NCBI GenBank assembly: GCA_035943995.1
Contig: DASZBS010000121.1
Span: 1 to 64,000, forward strand
Reading direction: 5' to 3'
Length of the DNA: 64,000 nt
Source: Vulcanimicrobium sp035943995
GTDB lineage: Bacteria > Vulcanimicrobiota > Vulcanimicrobiia > Vulcanimicrobiales > Vulcanimicrobiaceae
The notes under the pieces were generated by a model. The model was not told the origin of the DNA. It did no database searches and saw nothing but the letters and a program-made list of their open reading frames with translations. Below, piece by piece: positions 33,204-42,140 of the stretch. The position numbers and the translations under genes are program-made. Positions within the stretch are counted from its first letter, which is position 1, and the number at the start of each line of letters is the position of its first letter.

Positions 33204-33728
33204 TCAGAGCTCGCGCAGCTCGACCGCGACCAACACGGCCGCGAGCGGACGTTGGTCCGGGCTGACCTTCAGCTTCGCGGGCACGAAGGACTCGCTGAAC
33301 GTCATCGCGACCTCGATGGGCTGCGTACTCTCCTGCAGCTTGCGTGGAAGCGGGAAAAGCGCCGTATGGGTGCCGGGGCTGTAACAGCATTTGTGAAACC
33401 GGTACGTTCCGTCGAGCGTCACGTCCATCGCCTGGCGATGCGCGCGGAAAACGGCGAAGTCGGGCAGGTAGATCTCGATCGCGAGATCGGTCGCGGCTTC
33501 GGCCTTTTTGACGAGGAATCGCGACCGGCGCTGGACCCAGCAGCACGAGCCGTCGTCCGCCGTCGTGTTCGGATAGATGCCGTCCAGAACGACCTTCCCT
33601 CGGTCTGCGGGCGTCGTCATGACACCGTCGGGCACGATCCATACCGACGACGAGCACCCGGACGTCACGGCAGGCAGCAGCAGCAACGCCGCCGCGACCA
33701 AGGCGGTTCGCACGAACGAGGCGTTCAT
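33204..33728 (-). CDS. Putative lipoprotein, unknown function
   Basis: 174 residues from ATG at 33728, overlapping the methyltransferase stop (ATGA). The N-terminus is a signal sequence ending in AVTSGC-SSS near residue 21. The cysteine would be lipidated, though Thr at -3 is not ideal for a lipobox. The remainder is beta-rich with two adjacent-cysteine pairs (GSCCW and KCCYSPG), possibly disulfide-bonded in the periplasm. No known domain recognised. Last gene of the minus-strand run 38210-33204. Confidence 0.6.
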   Translation of the reverse strand: MNASFVRTALVAAALLLLPAVTSGCSSSVWIVPDGVMTTPADRGKVVLDGIYPNTTADDGSCCWVQRRSRFLVKKAEAATDLAIEIYLPDFAVFRAHRQAMDVTLDGTYRFHKCCYSPGTHTALFPLPRKLQESTQPIEVAMTFSESFVPAKLKVSPDQRPLAAVLVAVELREL

Positions 33729-34612
33729 ACGCCCGGCTTCGCGACGACGTGGACCCATGAGTCGCTGCCCAGGATCCCAAGCGCCTTGGACCAGAACCGG
33801 AACGTGACGCAGTCGCCTCCCGCGCCCGCGAAGCGCTGTTCCAGGTCGGCGACCGAGAAGATGCGATACGCGAGGATCCCCTCGGAACGATAGGGATCGC
33901 CGTGATACACGGGCGGCCCGTAAAACTTGAGCGCCCCCGCCGGAAGCAGCTCGGCAAGGATCGTGTCCGCATCGCCGTACGCGTCCAGCGGGACGGTGAA
34001 GCAATACGATCCGCCCGGACGAAGGATGCGCATGATCTCGCGCTCGGCTTTGGGGGCGTCAGGGACGTGTTCGAGCACTTCGGACGTGATGACCAGATCG
34101 AAGGCGGCGTCGGGGAACGACGTCGCTTGAAGGTCTTCGTGCCGCGTCCCGTCGACGACGTCGCCTGACCGCAACCCGTCGCGGCAGTATTCCGAGAAGG
34201 TGAAGAGCTCCGGGTCCATGTGCTCTGCGAAGTACCGGAACAACGGCGTGTTGCGCTCGGCCAGATAGACCGAACGACGCCGAGCGTTCAGGTCCGCGAC
34301 GATGCGGGGCAGCGGCCAGCCGGGCTCGCCGAACACGACGGTCGACAGCGCGCACGCGATGCTGCGATGGCGCCCGATCGATCCCGACGTGTCGGACGCG
34401 AGGTCCTCGCGGAAGACGCCGCTCGAGACGTTGAACCGGGCGGCCGCCGCGACCACATTGTCGTAACCGAGGAGCACCCTGCGTTCGAGCGCGCTCGCGC
34501 AGACGATCGCGTCGAGCTCGGCATCGAAGAACGACGGGCGCAAACGGTCGAACCGTTCGCAATAGATCGGCAGCGACTCGGGGAGCGGGTACGGCACGGC
34601 GGGCGATGCCAT
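33725..34612 (-). CDS. Class I SAM-dependent methyltransferase
   Basis: 295 residues from ATG at 34612, sharing one base with the preceding stop (TAATG). The SAM domain is in the second half: LRSGDVVDGTRHEDL, then FDLVITSEVLEHVPDAPKAEREIMRILRPGG (about 170-205) and FTVPLDAYGD. The first half (about 130 residues) is an unassigned region with YDNVVAAAARFNVSSG. Likely an O-methyltransferase acting on a glycan. It is coupled to the upstream methyltransferase and the downstream lipoprotein. Confidence 0.75.
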   Translation of the reverse strand: MASPAVPYPLPESLPIYCERFDRLRPSFFDAELDAIVCASALERRVLLGYDNVVAAAARFNVSSGVFREDLASDTSGSIGRHRSIACALSTVVFGEPGWPLPRIVADLNARRRSVYLAERNTPLFRYFAEHMDPELFTFSEYCRDGLRSGDVVDGTRHEDLQATSFPDAAFDLVITSEVLEHVPDAPKAEREIMRILRPGGSYCFTVPLDAYGDADTILAELLPAGALKFYGPPVYHGDPYRSEGILAYRIFSVADLEQRFAGAGGDCVTFRFWSKALGILGSDSWVHVVAKPGV

Positions 34613-35373
34613 TACCGCTGCGATGCGGTCCACACGCGCGAACGGAGGTAGCAAAACGCGCGTTCATCCCCCGCCGGCGTGGCCGGATCCGACGTGGTCG
34701 TATTGCCGACGGTCATGTAGTCGAGCACGTCCCAGCCCGTCCGGTCCAACAGCCTGCGCAGGCCGGCATCGGTGAACACCCAGTAGTTCGTCGCATCGTG
34801 GTTCGCTTCGTCGGGGTCGAGCAGGTACGCGATGGGGAACGGTTCGATGTGCAGGCCGCCCGGCTTCGCGAACTTCGCCACCTTCGTCGAGAGAAAGCAC
34901 CGGCCGGTTCGCCGTGCGAGCGTCTCCAGCACGTAGAACGGGTTCTTCAAGTGATAGAGGATGCCCAGGAAGAGCACGACGTCGTACTGCTCGCGCGGAA
35001 GCGAGAACTGCGCGTCGAGATCCACCTCGTGGATCCGCACCGAGCTCGCGTAGTGGCGCTTGAGCTCGGCGGCGCCGCGCAGGCCGTTGAAATTCGTCGG
35101 CGCGTTGTCGATGAGGTCGACGTCGTTCCCGAGCGACGCGAGGAAGAACGAGGTGTCGCCGTCCGCCGCGCCGACGTCCGCGATCTTCAGCCCGCGAAAA
35201 TCGCTGAACGCCGCCCGGTTCCCGCCGGTCAGCAGGTGATCGAAGTGGATGAAGTTGCCGAGGCTGTCGTAGGGATACCAGAAGGCGTCCGGCTGCAAGC
35301 CGGCCTTGGTGCGCAGCAGCTGTTCGCGAAAAGCCATTGCATCGCGCGCGATCTCGGCTACGTCTGTGTGCAT
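34612..35373 (-). CDS. Class I SAM methyltransferase, DUF1698/CmoB-like
   Basis: 253 residues from ATG at 35373. SAM motif I as KIADVGAADGDTSFFLASLG (about 63-82), followed by DLIDNAPTNFNGL, and the LFLGILYHLKNPFYVLE motif at about 133-149, the latter typical of CmoB/DUF1698-like enzymes. Related in type to the methyltransferase at 6927-7655. In this setting a glycan O-methyltransferase is more likely than tRNA modification, since the flanks are all glycan genes. Confidence 0.72.
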   Translation of the reverse strand: MHTDVAEIARDAMAFREQLLRTKAGLQPDAFWYPYDSLGNFIHFDHLLTGGNRAAFSDFRGLKIADVGAADGDTSFFLASLGNDVDLIDNAPTNFNGLRGAAELKRHYASSVRIHEVDLDAQFSLPREQYDVVLFLGILYHLKNPFYVLETLARRTGRCFLSTKVAKFAKPGGLHIEPFPIAYLLDPDEANHDATNYWVFTDAGLRRLLDRTGWDVLDYMTVGNTTTSDPATPAGDERAFCYLRSRVWTASQR

Positions 35374-35419
35374 CGCGAAAGACGATCCCCCTCGTAGCCG
35401 CGATCATCCTCCACCGCGC

Positions 35420-35956
35420 TCAACTTTGCTCCTCGGCGGCGATGCTGGCGACCTGCGACCGCACGTCGCCCGCATCATCCGGACGGACGCGCAAACCGCG
35501 CACGCCGGCTCGCGCCGCCGCTTCCATGTCGCTGGGCTGATCGCCGATGAAGAACGAGCGGCGAAGGTTCAGGCTTAGGTCGGCGGCGGCGGAGACGAGC
35601 AGTCCGGGCGCCGGCTTCCGGCACGCGCAGCCGTCCGACGGGGCATGCGGGCAACAGTACCACGCATCGAGCACGAGCCCGCGGCGCTGCGCCCCGTCGA
35701 CCACGTGCGCCATGACGGCGGTCAACGCGTCCGGCGCGAGCAAGCCGCGGCCCACGCAGCTCTGGTTCGAGGCGACGACGAGCGCGAACTTCTCGGCGTC
35801 GACGCCGCGCAGCGCCTCGATCACCCCGTCGTTGAAGACGACGTCCTGCGCGGTCAGTGCGTAGCCGCCGCGAATCCAGCGGTTGACGACGCCGTCACGG
35901 TCCACGAACACGGCGCGCGGCGGCAGCGCGCGCGCCGCCCGCCGCCACGACATCAT
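35420..35956 (-). CDS. HAD-IIIA phosphatase, GmhB-like
   Basis: 178 residues, starting at ATG 35956 (ATG 35953 also possible). HAD motif I VFVDRDGVVNR (about 16-26), motif II ASNQS, and motif III/IV in CRKPAPG then FIGDQPSDMEAA. The zinc loop CCPHAPSDGCACRKP matches GmhB enzymes, which dephosphorylate D-glycero-D-manno-heptose 1,7-bisphosphate. None of the other ADP/GDP-heptose genes (gmhA, hldE/hddA) is in the window, so it may serve a pathway encoded elsewhere or hydrolyse another sugar bisphosphate. Lies 7 bp after the GT2-GT4 gene. Confidence 0.8.
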   Translation of the reverse strand: MMSWRRAARALPPRAVFVDRDGVVNRWIRGGYALTAQDVVFNDGVIEALRGVDAEKFALVVASNQSCVGRGLLAPDALTAVMAHVVDGAQRRGLVLDAWYCCPHAPSDGCACRKPAPGLLVSAAADLSLNLRRSFFIGDQPSDMEAAARAGVRGLRVRPDDAGDVRSQVASIAAEEQS

Positions 35957-35963
35957 CGCGAGC

Positions 35964-38210
35964 TTACGCGCGAACCAGCTCGGAACGGCGCGCGCGCCGC
36001 CGTCGTACCGCCTCGGCGATGATGCTCTCCAGCCGCTCTTTGGCGCGTTCCGGCAAGAGCGGCGCGAGCTTCGACCGGCTTGCCGCCGACAACCGGTTCC
36101 ACGCGACGGGATCGGAATAGAGCCGTTTGATCGCGGCCGCGAACGCCTCCGCGCCGTCGGCGACCAACGCGTCTCTGCCGTCGACGAAATCGAACCCCTC
36201 GGCGCCGACCGACGTCGTCACGACGGGCAACCCGTACTCCATGCTGTGCCCGATCTTGCCCTTGAGCCCGGCGCCGAACCGCAGCGGCGCGACGAACACG
36301 CGCGCGGATTGAAAGTACGGGCCGACGTCGTGGATGTACCCCGTGACGTGCACGCGGCGGTCGCGCGCGAGACTCCAGACGCGGTCGGACGGGTTCGACC
36401 CGAGCAGCGTCACGTTCAGCTCCGGAAGCTCGTCCCAGACCGACGGCATGATCTCGTTCACGAGCCACTCCGCCGCGTCGACGTTCGGCGTGTGGTTGTA
36501 GCCGCCGATGAAGATGAGCCCGTCCGTCTGCTCGAACCGGTGCGTGCGCGGGCGTTCCACGTGCACGGTGTGACAGATGCGAACGTTTTGAATGCCTTCG
36601 GCCTCGAGCGTCTGCTTTTCGGTGTCCGTCACGGCGACCGTGACGTCGACCCGGCCGGCGATCTCGAGCTCGAGCCGCTTGGCGTCCGCTTGCATCCGGT
36701 GGTCGGCGGCGGTTGCGGCCTCCCCGCGCAGCTCCAGCTCGCGAGCCATGCGCACGTAGTGCAGATCCACCGTGTCGTACACGACCGGCAGATCGGGCAG
36801 ACGGTCGAAGTAGGCGCGATATTTCAAGAACACGTCGGGCCGCGCGACCCACACCAGGTCCGCGATGGCCAGCGCGTCGCGCAGCCGGTGGTCCGCGGTG
36901 GGTCCGCCGTCGATGTGATAGAGCACCTCCACGCCGAGCTGCTGCAGATCGTCGGTGTACGGCTGCGAGGCGAGATAGTTGTCCGGCATGAACATCACGT
37001 GCGAGCCGAGCTCGCGCAAGAGCCGGATGATGTGGACGTTGCGGTTCGATCCGGCGTCGCGGTCGGGCTCGGGGACGTAGTTGTCGATCATGACGACGAT
37101 GCGCCGGCCTTGCAGCCGCCGCACCGCGCGCGCCACCGCGGCCGGCTCGTGCACGAGATGCTCCGACTCGAGCACGTCGGACCACTTGCGCCGGAATTTG
37201 GGCAGGTTGAGCATTTGATGGCGCTTGACGCCCGCGCCCGTGTCGGTACCGCCGGTGGCGCCTTCGCGGTGCACGACGACCGCGCGCGGCTGGTACACGA
37301 CGCGAAAGCCGGCCCGCCGTACGGCGAAGCAAAGGTCGCAGTCTTCGTAGTACGCCGGCGCGAAACGCTCGTCGAAACGGCCGACCTGCTCGAAAAGCGC
37401 GCGCCGCACCAGCAAGGCCGCGCCGGAGCAGTAGTCCACGTCGCGCACGTACTCGTACGACGGATCGTCGGGTCGCCCCCCGCGCCCGTAATTCCACCCG
37501 CTCGCGTCACGCCAGATCAATCCGCCCGCCTCTTGCAGGCTCCCGTCGGGATAGATGAGCTTCGCGCCCACGACGCCGACGTGCGGATCCTGCTCCGCGG
37601 TACGCACCAGCTCGTCGAGCCAACCCGGCCGCACGAGCGTATCGTTGTTGAGGAACATGACGTAGTCGGCCGTCGACAGCAGCGCGGCGCGATTGCACGT
37701 GCGCAAGAAACCGAGGTTCTCGGCGTTGCGCAGGAACGTGATCCCCGGGACGGACGACAGCTGACGCGCAACGTCGGCGGCGGGCGATGCGTCGTCGACC
37801 ACGACGTACTCGACCTGCACCGTGCTCGGGTTGTCCGCGGCGAGCGAGCGCAAGCATTCGAGGGTCATCGCGGTGTCGTCGTACACCGGGATGATCACCG
37901 TGACGCGCGGCCCGGCGGCCGCGCCGGAAGCGAGCGTGAAACCGGCGTTCGGCCGCCCGTCTTCGCCGGGAGCGTCGCCCGGCGGAAGGGCGATCTCGTG
38001 GCGGATCACGGCTCCGAGCGGCGGCGCGGCGCTGCGCCGTTCGAGCGCGCGCTCGAGCTCGGCCGCGTAGCGCCGCCAATCCGCCAGGACGTACTGGGGC
38101 ACGCCTTGCCGGCGCGCCGGGGCGGAGCGCGGCGCGATGCCGAGGACAGCGCGGACGCGGCGAGCCACGGCGGCGAAGATGCGCTGAACGTCGGAACCGG
38201 TTGATGCCAC
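35964..38210 (-). CDS. Bifunctional GT2-GT4 glycosyltransferase
   Basis: 748 residues from ATG at 38210. After a short N-terminal region, a GT2 domain (about 95-345) shows VTVIIPVYDDTAMTLECL, FLRNAENLGFLRTCNRAA, YVMFLNNDTL, YPDGSLQEAGGLIW and YYEDCDLCFAVRRAG. A second GT-B-like domain (about 370-745) has VVMIDNYVPEPDRDAGSNR, VGVEVLYHIDG-like text, GLIFIGGYNHTPNVDA and FVAPLRFGAGLKGKIGHSMEYGLPVVTT, the GT4 donor-binding region. Such fusions add two consecutive sugars during polysaccharide assembly. It is the first gene of the minus-strand run that continues with the phosphatase and methyltransferases. Confidence 0.85.
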   Translation of the reverse strand: MASTGSDVQRIFAAVARRVRAVLGIAPRSAPARRQGVPQYVLADWRRYAAELERALERRSAAPPLGAVIRHEIALPPGDAPGEDGRPNAGFTLASGAAAGPRVTVIIPVYDDTAMTLECLRSLAADNPSTVQVEYVVVDDASPAADVARQLSSVPGITFLRNAENLGFLRTCNRAALLSTADYVMFLNNDTLVRPGWLDELVRTAEQDPHVGVVGAKLIYPDGSLQEAGGLIWRDASGWNYGRGGRPDDPSYEYVRDVDYCSGAALLVRRALFEQVGRFDERFAPAYYEDCDLCFAVRRAGFRVVYQPRAVVVHREGATGGTDTGAGVKRHQMLNLPKFRRKWSDVLESEHLVHEPAAVARAVRRLQGRRIVVMIDNYVPEPDRDAGSNRNVHIIRLLRELGSHVMFMPDNYLASQPYTDDLQQLGVEVLYHIDGGPTADHRLRDALAIADLVWVARPDVFLKYRAYFDRLPDLPVVYDTVDLHYVRMARELELRGEAATAADHRMQADAKRLELEIAGRVDVTVAVTDTEKQTLEAEGIQNVRICHTVHVERPRTHRFEQTDGLIFIGGYNHTPNVDAAEWLVNEIMPSVWDELPELNVTLLGSNPSDRVWSLARDRRVHVTGYIHDVGPYFQSARVFVAPLRFGAGLKGKIGHSMEYGLPVVTTSVGAEGFDFVDGRDALVADGAEAFAAAIKRLYSDPVAWNRLSAASRSKLAPLLPERAKERLESIIAEAVRRRRARRSELVRA

Positions 38211-38294
38211 GCATCCGACTTCGACGCGGCGACGTCGAGTTTACTGCCACGGCACCGTAGGGCGGTTTCCGGCCGTTCGCCGAATACGGTCGAA

Positions 38295-39935
38295 ATGGCA
38301 ACGAGGGGCGACACGCCGGGCCGCCAAGCACCGCCGCGCGGCGAGCGCAAGCGGCGCGTGAAGCGCTACGACACGACCGGCTCGAAGTCCATCGAAGAGC
38401 TGGATCCGAACTCCAGCTACGCGAAAGCGTACGCGTTGATCCCCGCCGGCTCGCGCGTGCTGGACCTCGGCTGCGGGTCGGGTGAGCTCGCTTCGTATCT
38501 CGCAGCCCGCGGCGACCGTGTCTGGGGCGTCGACATCAACGCCGCGGCGCTGGCGCAAGCCGCCGCGTCGTGCGTGCAAACGTGCGTCGCGGATCTCGAG
38601 CTCACCGACGTCGCCGCCCTCTTCCCGGGTCTGCGTTTCGACGTCGTGGTCTTCGCGGACGTCCTCGAACACGTGCGCGAACCGTGGAACCTGCTGCAAT
38701 CGGCGCGCGCGGTGCTCGACGCGGGCGGGCGCGTCGTCGCGTCGATCCCCAATTTCGCGCATGCCGCCGTTCGGCTCGCGGTCGTCAGCGGCGCCATGCC
38801 GTACCGCGGGCTGGGGATCCTCGACGGCACGCACGTGCGGTTCTTCACGCTCAGCGGCGTGGCGTCGCTCTTCGAGGAGAGCGGTTTTCGGCTCCAGGCG
38901 ATCGAGCGCACGACGTTGCCGTTCGAGCAGCCGTCGGATCTCGTCCCCGACGTTCGCGTGCTGCGGGTGCCGGGCGACATCGAGCGCCACGTCCGCGAAG
39001 ACCCCGAGAACGAAACCCTGCAGTTCGTGGTGCGCGCCGTGATGCTGCCGGGCGAATGGGACATGGGCGCGTTGCGCGACCGCCTCCACGACGTGGAAGC
39101 GCACTCGGCGGAGCAGACGATCGGCCTTCGTAACCTGCAACGTGAATACGCCGCGGCGGTGGCCGCCGCCGACGAGCTCGCGGCGCAGGTGAGCGCGCTC
39201 GAAGCCGCGCTTCGAACGGCCGATGCCGGCCTGCGCGCGGAGCTGATCGCGGTCACGGCCGAACACGACGGCGCGCGGGCCCAAGAAGCGGCGGCGCGGC
39301 GCGCGCTCAAAGGTGAGCTCGAGGAAACTCGGACGGCGCTGGACGAAGCGATCGCGCGGCGTGACGAGGCCCAAGCCGCCGGCGCCGAAGCGCGTGCGAA
39401 GATGCGCAGCCGCGAAGCCGCTCTCCGGCACGAGCTCGAAGGCGCGCACCGCGAAGTCGCCGAGTTGCGCGAGGTGCTCACCGCGACGCGCGAACGGGTC
39501 CGCATCCTCGGCGAGCAGCGCGCGCTGTCGGAGGCGGCGTCCGCCGAGGCCGCACGGCGGATGGCGGCGCTGGCGGACGAACACGATCGCCGCGGTGAAC
39601 GCGAGGCGCATGCCGCGGCGGTGATCGCCGCGGCGGAAGCCGACCGAGCGAGGATCGAAAGCGCGCTCGCACATGCCGGCCGCGAGCTGGTGACAGCGAA
39701 CGCACAGCGCGACGAACGCGCGGCCGCGGCACGCGCCGCGGAAGAGGCGCTCGCGCGCGCTCGGGTGGAGGCAGCCGCGGCGCAGGAAGCACTGCGAGCC
39801 GCGACGAGCGAGCTCGAGCTGCTGCGCAAACGCGAGCGTTACGCGGCGATCGCGTGGATCGCGCGCGAGCACGACGCGCACGGATCGCAAGAAGACGGCG
39901 AAGAGTTCTGGCCCAACGGCCTTGCTACGCGATGA
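38295..39935 (+). CDS. SAM methyltransferase with long C-terminal coiled coil
   Basis: 546 residues from ATG at 38295. Residues about 20-220 form a class I methyltransferase: RVLDLGCGSGELASYLA (motif I), FDVVVFADVLEHVREPWNLL, and IPNFAHAAVRLAVVSG. Residues about 255-515 are a continuous Ala/Glu/Arg-rich coiled coil without any proline breaks. In E. coli O9a the methyltransferase/kinase WbdD uses a coiled coil as a molecular ruler to set O-chain length before ABC export; here the neighbouring Wzt/Wzm genes invite the same idea, though no kinase domain is present. Its 3' end overlaps the convergent beta-repeat gene by 11 bp. Confidence 0.8.
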   Translation: MATRGDTPGRQAPPRGERKRRVKRYDTTGSKSIEELDPNSSYAKAYALIPAGSRVLDLGCGSGELASYLAARGDRVWGVDINAAALAQAAASCVQTCVADLELTDVAALFPGLRFDVVVFADVLEHVREPWNLLQSARAVLDAGGRVVASIPNFAHAAVRLAVVSGAMPYRGLGILDGTHVRFFTLSGVASLFEESGFRLQAIERTTLPFEQPSDLVPDVRVLRVPGDIERHVREDPENETLQFVVRAVMLPGEWDMGALRDRLHDVEAHSAEQTIGLRNLQREYAAAVAAADELAAQVSALEAALRTADAGLRAELIAVTAEHDGARAQEAAARRALKGELEETRTALDEAIARRDEAQAAGAEARAKMRSREAALRHELEGAHREVAELREVLTATRERVRILGEQRALSEAASAEAARRMAALADEHDRRGEREAHAAAVIAAAEADRARIESALAHAGRELVTANAQRDERAAAARAAEEALARARVEAAAAQEALRAATSELELLRKRERYAAIAWIAREHDAHGSQEDGEEFWPNGLATR

Positions 39936-41109
39936 CCTCGAACGAGAACGCGTCGAACACGACCGGCTCGGCGTCGTAGAGCGCGAGCATCTCGGCGTGG
40001 TGAAAGCCCGCACCGAGCGCGTCGGCGCGCACGACCGCGGAGAAGCCGCTCGTGCGCATGCGCTCGCACGCGGTTGCATCGGCCACGTCGTCGCGTTCGA
40101 TCCCGCGCTGCACGGGGCCGTGCGCGACGCCGTCGACGACGAGCATGACACGGCTCGGGAGCAGCTCGGCGACGGGGTCGCCGGCCCAGCCCGTGACCAC
40201 CGCGCGATCGTGTGCCGCAAGCCGCAGATACGAGCGCTCTTCGACGATCGCCGCATCGCGGTCGAGCCGCCCGACCAAGTCGATCCGCCCGCGCACGCGC
40301 GGCTCCGCCTGGAACACGCGCGGCGCTTCGCGCGCAACGACCGAGATGCGGACCTCGTGACCGACCGCGGCGATCGTGTTGCCGACGATCGCGTGCACGC
40401 GCAGCGCGTGCTCGCCGGCGCCGATCTCGTCGGCCTCGATGCGGAAGCGAAATCCGTAATCGACGGCTGACGAGCGCAATTCGGCCGCGACGTCCGGCCG
40501 CGGATAGCCGGTCATGCCGCGGACCGCGCGCGCGCCGTCGATCTCGGCGTACGCCAGCGTCGCCGGGATCCCGTCCGGCGACGCCGCCCAGCCGCGCACG
40601 ACGACGACGCGGCCCGCGGGCACGACGAGCGGCGCCATGCCGTCGGCAGCGCTACCCGCCTCGATGCCGACCTCGTCGACGAAGCCGACGAGCGTCCCGG
40701 CGGCGACGCCCACCGGGAGCCGCCGCAACGGCGGCACGACGTCGAGCGACGTTGCGAGGGCGATCGGAACGCGCGATCCGTCCGCCCGCTCGCCCCGGAT
40801 CGTAACGAGGTGATGACCGGGCGCCGCATCGTCGAGCGCGAGCTCGACGTCGAAACCGGCCCATTGCGAGCCTCCGAAGAGCGCCGCGACGTCGGGCCGC
40901 GCATGCGCGCACGGGCCGGAGGCGCGCGCTCCGCCGACTTCGACGTCGACCGCGGCGAACGGCTCGGCGCCCGCGTCGAGCGCCCAGCCGCGCACGTGAA
41001 CGCGACCGTCGTTCGGCACCACCGTCACCCGGCCGTCATCGTCTTCGATCGTGTCGACGACCGCGAGCGCGGTGTCGTTCGCCGCAGGGTTCGTCGGACG
41101 CTTCGCCAT
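39925..41109 (-). CDS. Triple-repeat beta-rich protein next to ABC exporter
   Basis: 394 residues from ATG at 41109. No signal peptide. Three internal repeats about 133 residues apart begin VRGWALDAG (39), VRGWAASPDG (171) and VTGWAGDP (305). Each is followed by a VDVEVGGA/AEIDGA/LVVDGVAH strand, a PDVAA-type segment and a GFxVEL-x-G-x-H strand, which suggests three beta-sandwich domains. It sits immediately downstream of the Wzt gene on the same strand. A cytoplasmic carbohydrate-binding role, in place of the beta-sandwich domain normally fused to Wzt, is a reasonable inference. No known family is recognised. Confidence 0.6.
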   Translation of the reverse strand: MAKRPTNPAANDTALAVVDTIEDDDGRVTVVPNDGRVHVRGWALDAGAEPFAAVDVEVGGARASGPCAHARPDVAALFGGSQWAGFDVELALDDAAPGHHLVTIRGERADGSRVPIALATSLDVVPPLRRLPVGVAAGTLVGFVDEVGIEAGSAADGMAPLVVPAGRVVVVRGWAASPDGIPATLAYAEIDGARAVRGMTGYPRPDVAAELRSSAVDYGFRFRIEADEIGAGEHALRVHAIVGNTIAAVGHEVRISVVAREAPRVFQAEPRVRGRIDLVGRLDRDAAIVEERSYLRLAAHDRAVVTGWAGDPVAELLPSRVMLVVDGVAHGPVQRGIERDDVADATACERMRTSGFSAVVRADALGAGFHHAEMLALYDAEPVVFDAFSFEVIA

Positions 41110-41156
41110 CGACCGTGCAGTTGGCCGCGCGGCGAACGCCGCCCTGGCAGCCCCTG

Positions 41157-42140
41157 CTACGCCAAGATCTCGCCTTCGGGCACTTCGAGGATCGCCGTGT
41201 CGTCGACGTGCACGATGTCGTCCCAGCCGTAACCGCACTTGTCGTACCACGCCTGCGTCGTGACCCAGTGGCGGAGGCCGTCGCGGATGAGGAACACCTT
41301 GCGCCCTTGATCGGTCGGCGACGTGCCGCGCACGACGATCTCGCCGCGCGGGTTGCGCTGCGCGACGGCGATGAGCTCCTCGCCGCGCGCGAACCCGTTA
41401 CCCGACGGGATGGTCGCGAGATACCGTGCGACGCCGTCCGCCGACGGGCCGTCGAAATGCACCGCGCCGTGATCGACCCAGATCACCCGGTCGCACGTCG
41501 CCGCGATGTAGGCCATGTCGTGCGAGACCAGCACGATCGTCGAATGCGCGTCCCAGAACCGCTCGATCCGGGCGGCGCACTTGCGCCGGAAGCGCTCGTC
41601 GCCGACCGCGAGGATCTCGTCCAGCAGCAAGATGTCGGGCCGGAACTGCGTCGCGATCGCAAAGCCCAGGCGCGCCGTCATCCCGGAGGACAGCGTCTTG
41701 GTCGGCTCGTCGCGCACTTCGGCAAGCTCGGCGAACTCCAGGATCCCGTCGACGTTGGCCTTGACGAGCGCCTCATCGTGCCCGAGCAAGACGCCGTAAT
41801 AGACGATGTTGTCGACGAGCGAGAGTTCGGGCTCGAAGCCGACACCGAGCTCGATCAGCGGCGCCACGGTGCCTTTGATGCGCACCGCACCGCGCGTCGG
41901 GACGAGGACGTTGGCGATGACCTTCAGCAAGGTGGACTTGCCGCTGCCGTTGGGACCGATGAGCGCGACTTTTTCGCCGCGCTCGAGGCGCAGCGAGATG
42001 CCGTCGAGCACCGTCCGCTTGCGGCCGCGCCGCATGCGGCCGCGGAGCAGATCGAAGAACGTGCGCTTCAGATCGTAGTGGAACTCTTCTTGCGTGCGGC
42101 GCTGCAGCGTGACGTCGCGCAGCTCGATCGCGGCATCCAC
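41157..42140 (-). CDS. ABC polysaccharide exporter ATPase (Wzt-like) with C-terminal module
   Basis: 327 residues from GTG at 42140, directly after the Wzm stop. Nucleotide-binding domain of the teichoic acid/O-antigen exporter group: Walker A GPNGSGKST (62-70), the characteristic GTVAPLIELGVGFEPELS, signature LSSGM (150-154), Walker B ILLLDE (170-175) and the SHD switch (206-208). A C-terminal extension (about 265-325) reads as a small module: VFLIRDGLRHWV, YDKCGYGWDDIVHVDD, EVPEGEIL. This is not the beta-sandwich O-antigen-binding domain of O9a/O8 Wzt; similar strings occur in tails of secreted proteins. It powers export of undecaprenyl-linked glycan. Confidence 0.88.
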   Translation of the reverse strand: MDAAIELRDVTLQRRTQEEFHYDLKRTFFDLLRGRMRRGRKRTVLDGISLRLERGEKVALIGPNGSGKSTLLKVIANVLVPTRGAVRIKGTVAPLIELGVGFEPELSLVDNIVYYGVLLGHDEALVKANVDGILEFAELAEVRDEPTKTLSSGMTARLGFAIATQFRPDILLLDEILAVGDERFRRKCAARIERFWDAHSTIVLVSHDMAYIAATCDRVIWVDHGAVHFDGPSADGVARYLATIPSGNGFARGEELIAVAQRNPRGEIVVRGTSPTDQGRKVFLIRDGLRHWVTTQAWYDKCGYGWDDIVHVDDTAILEVPEGEILA

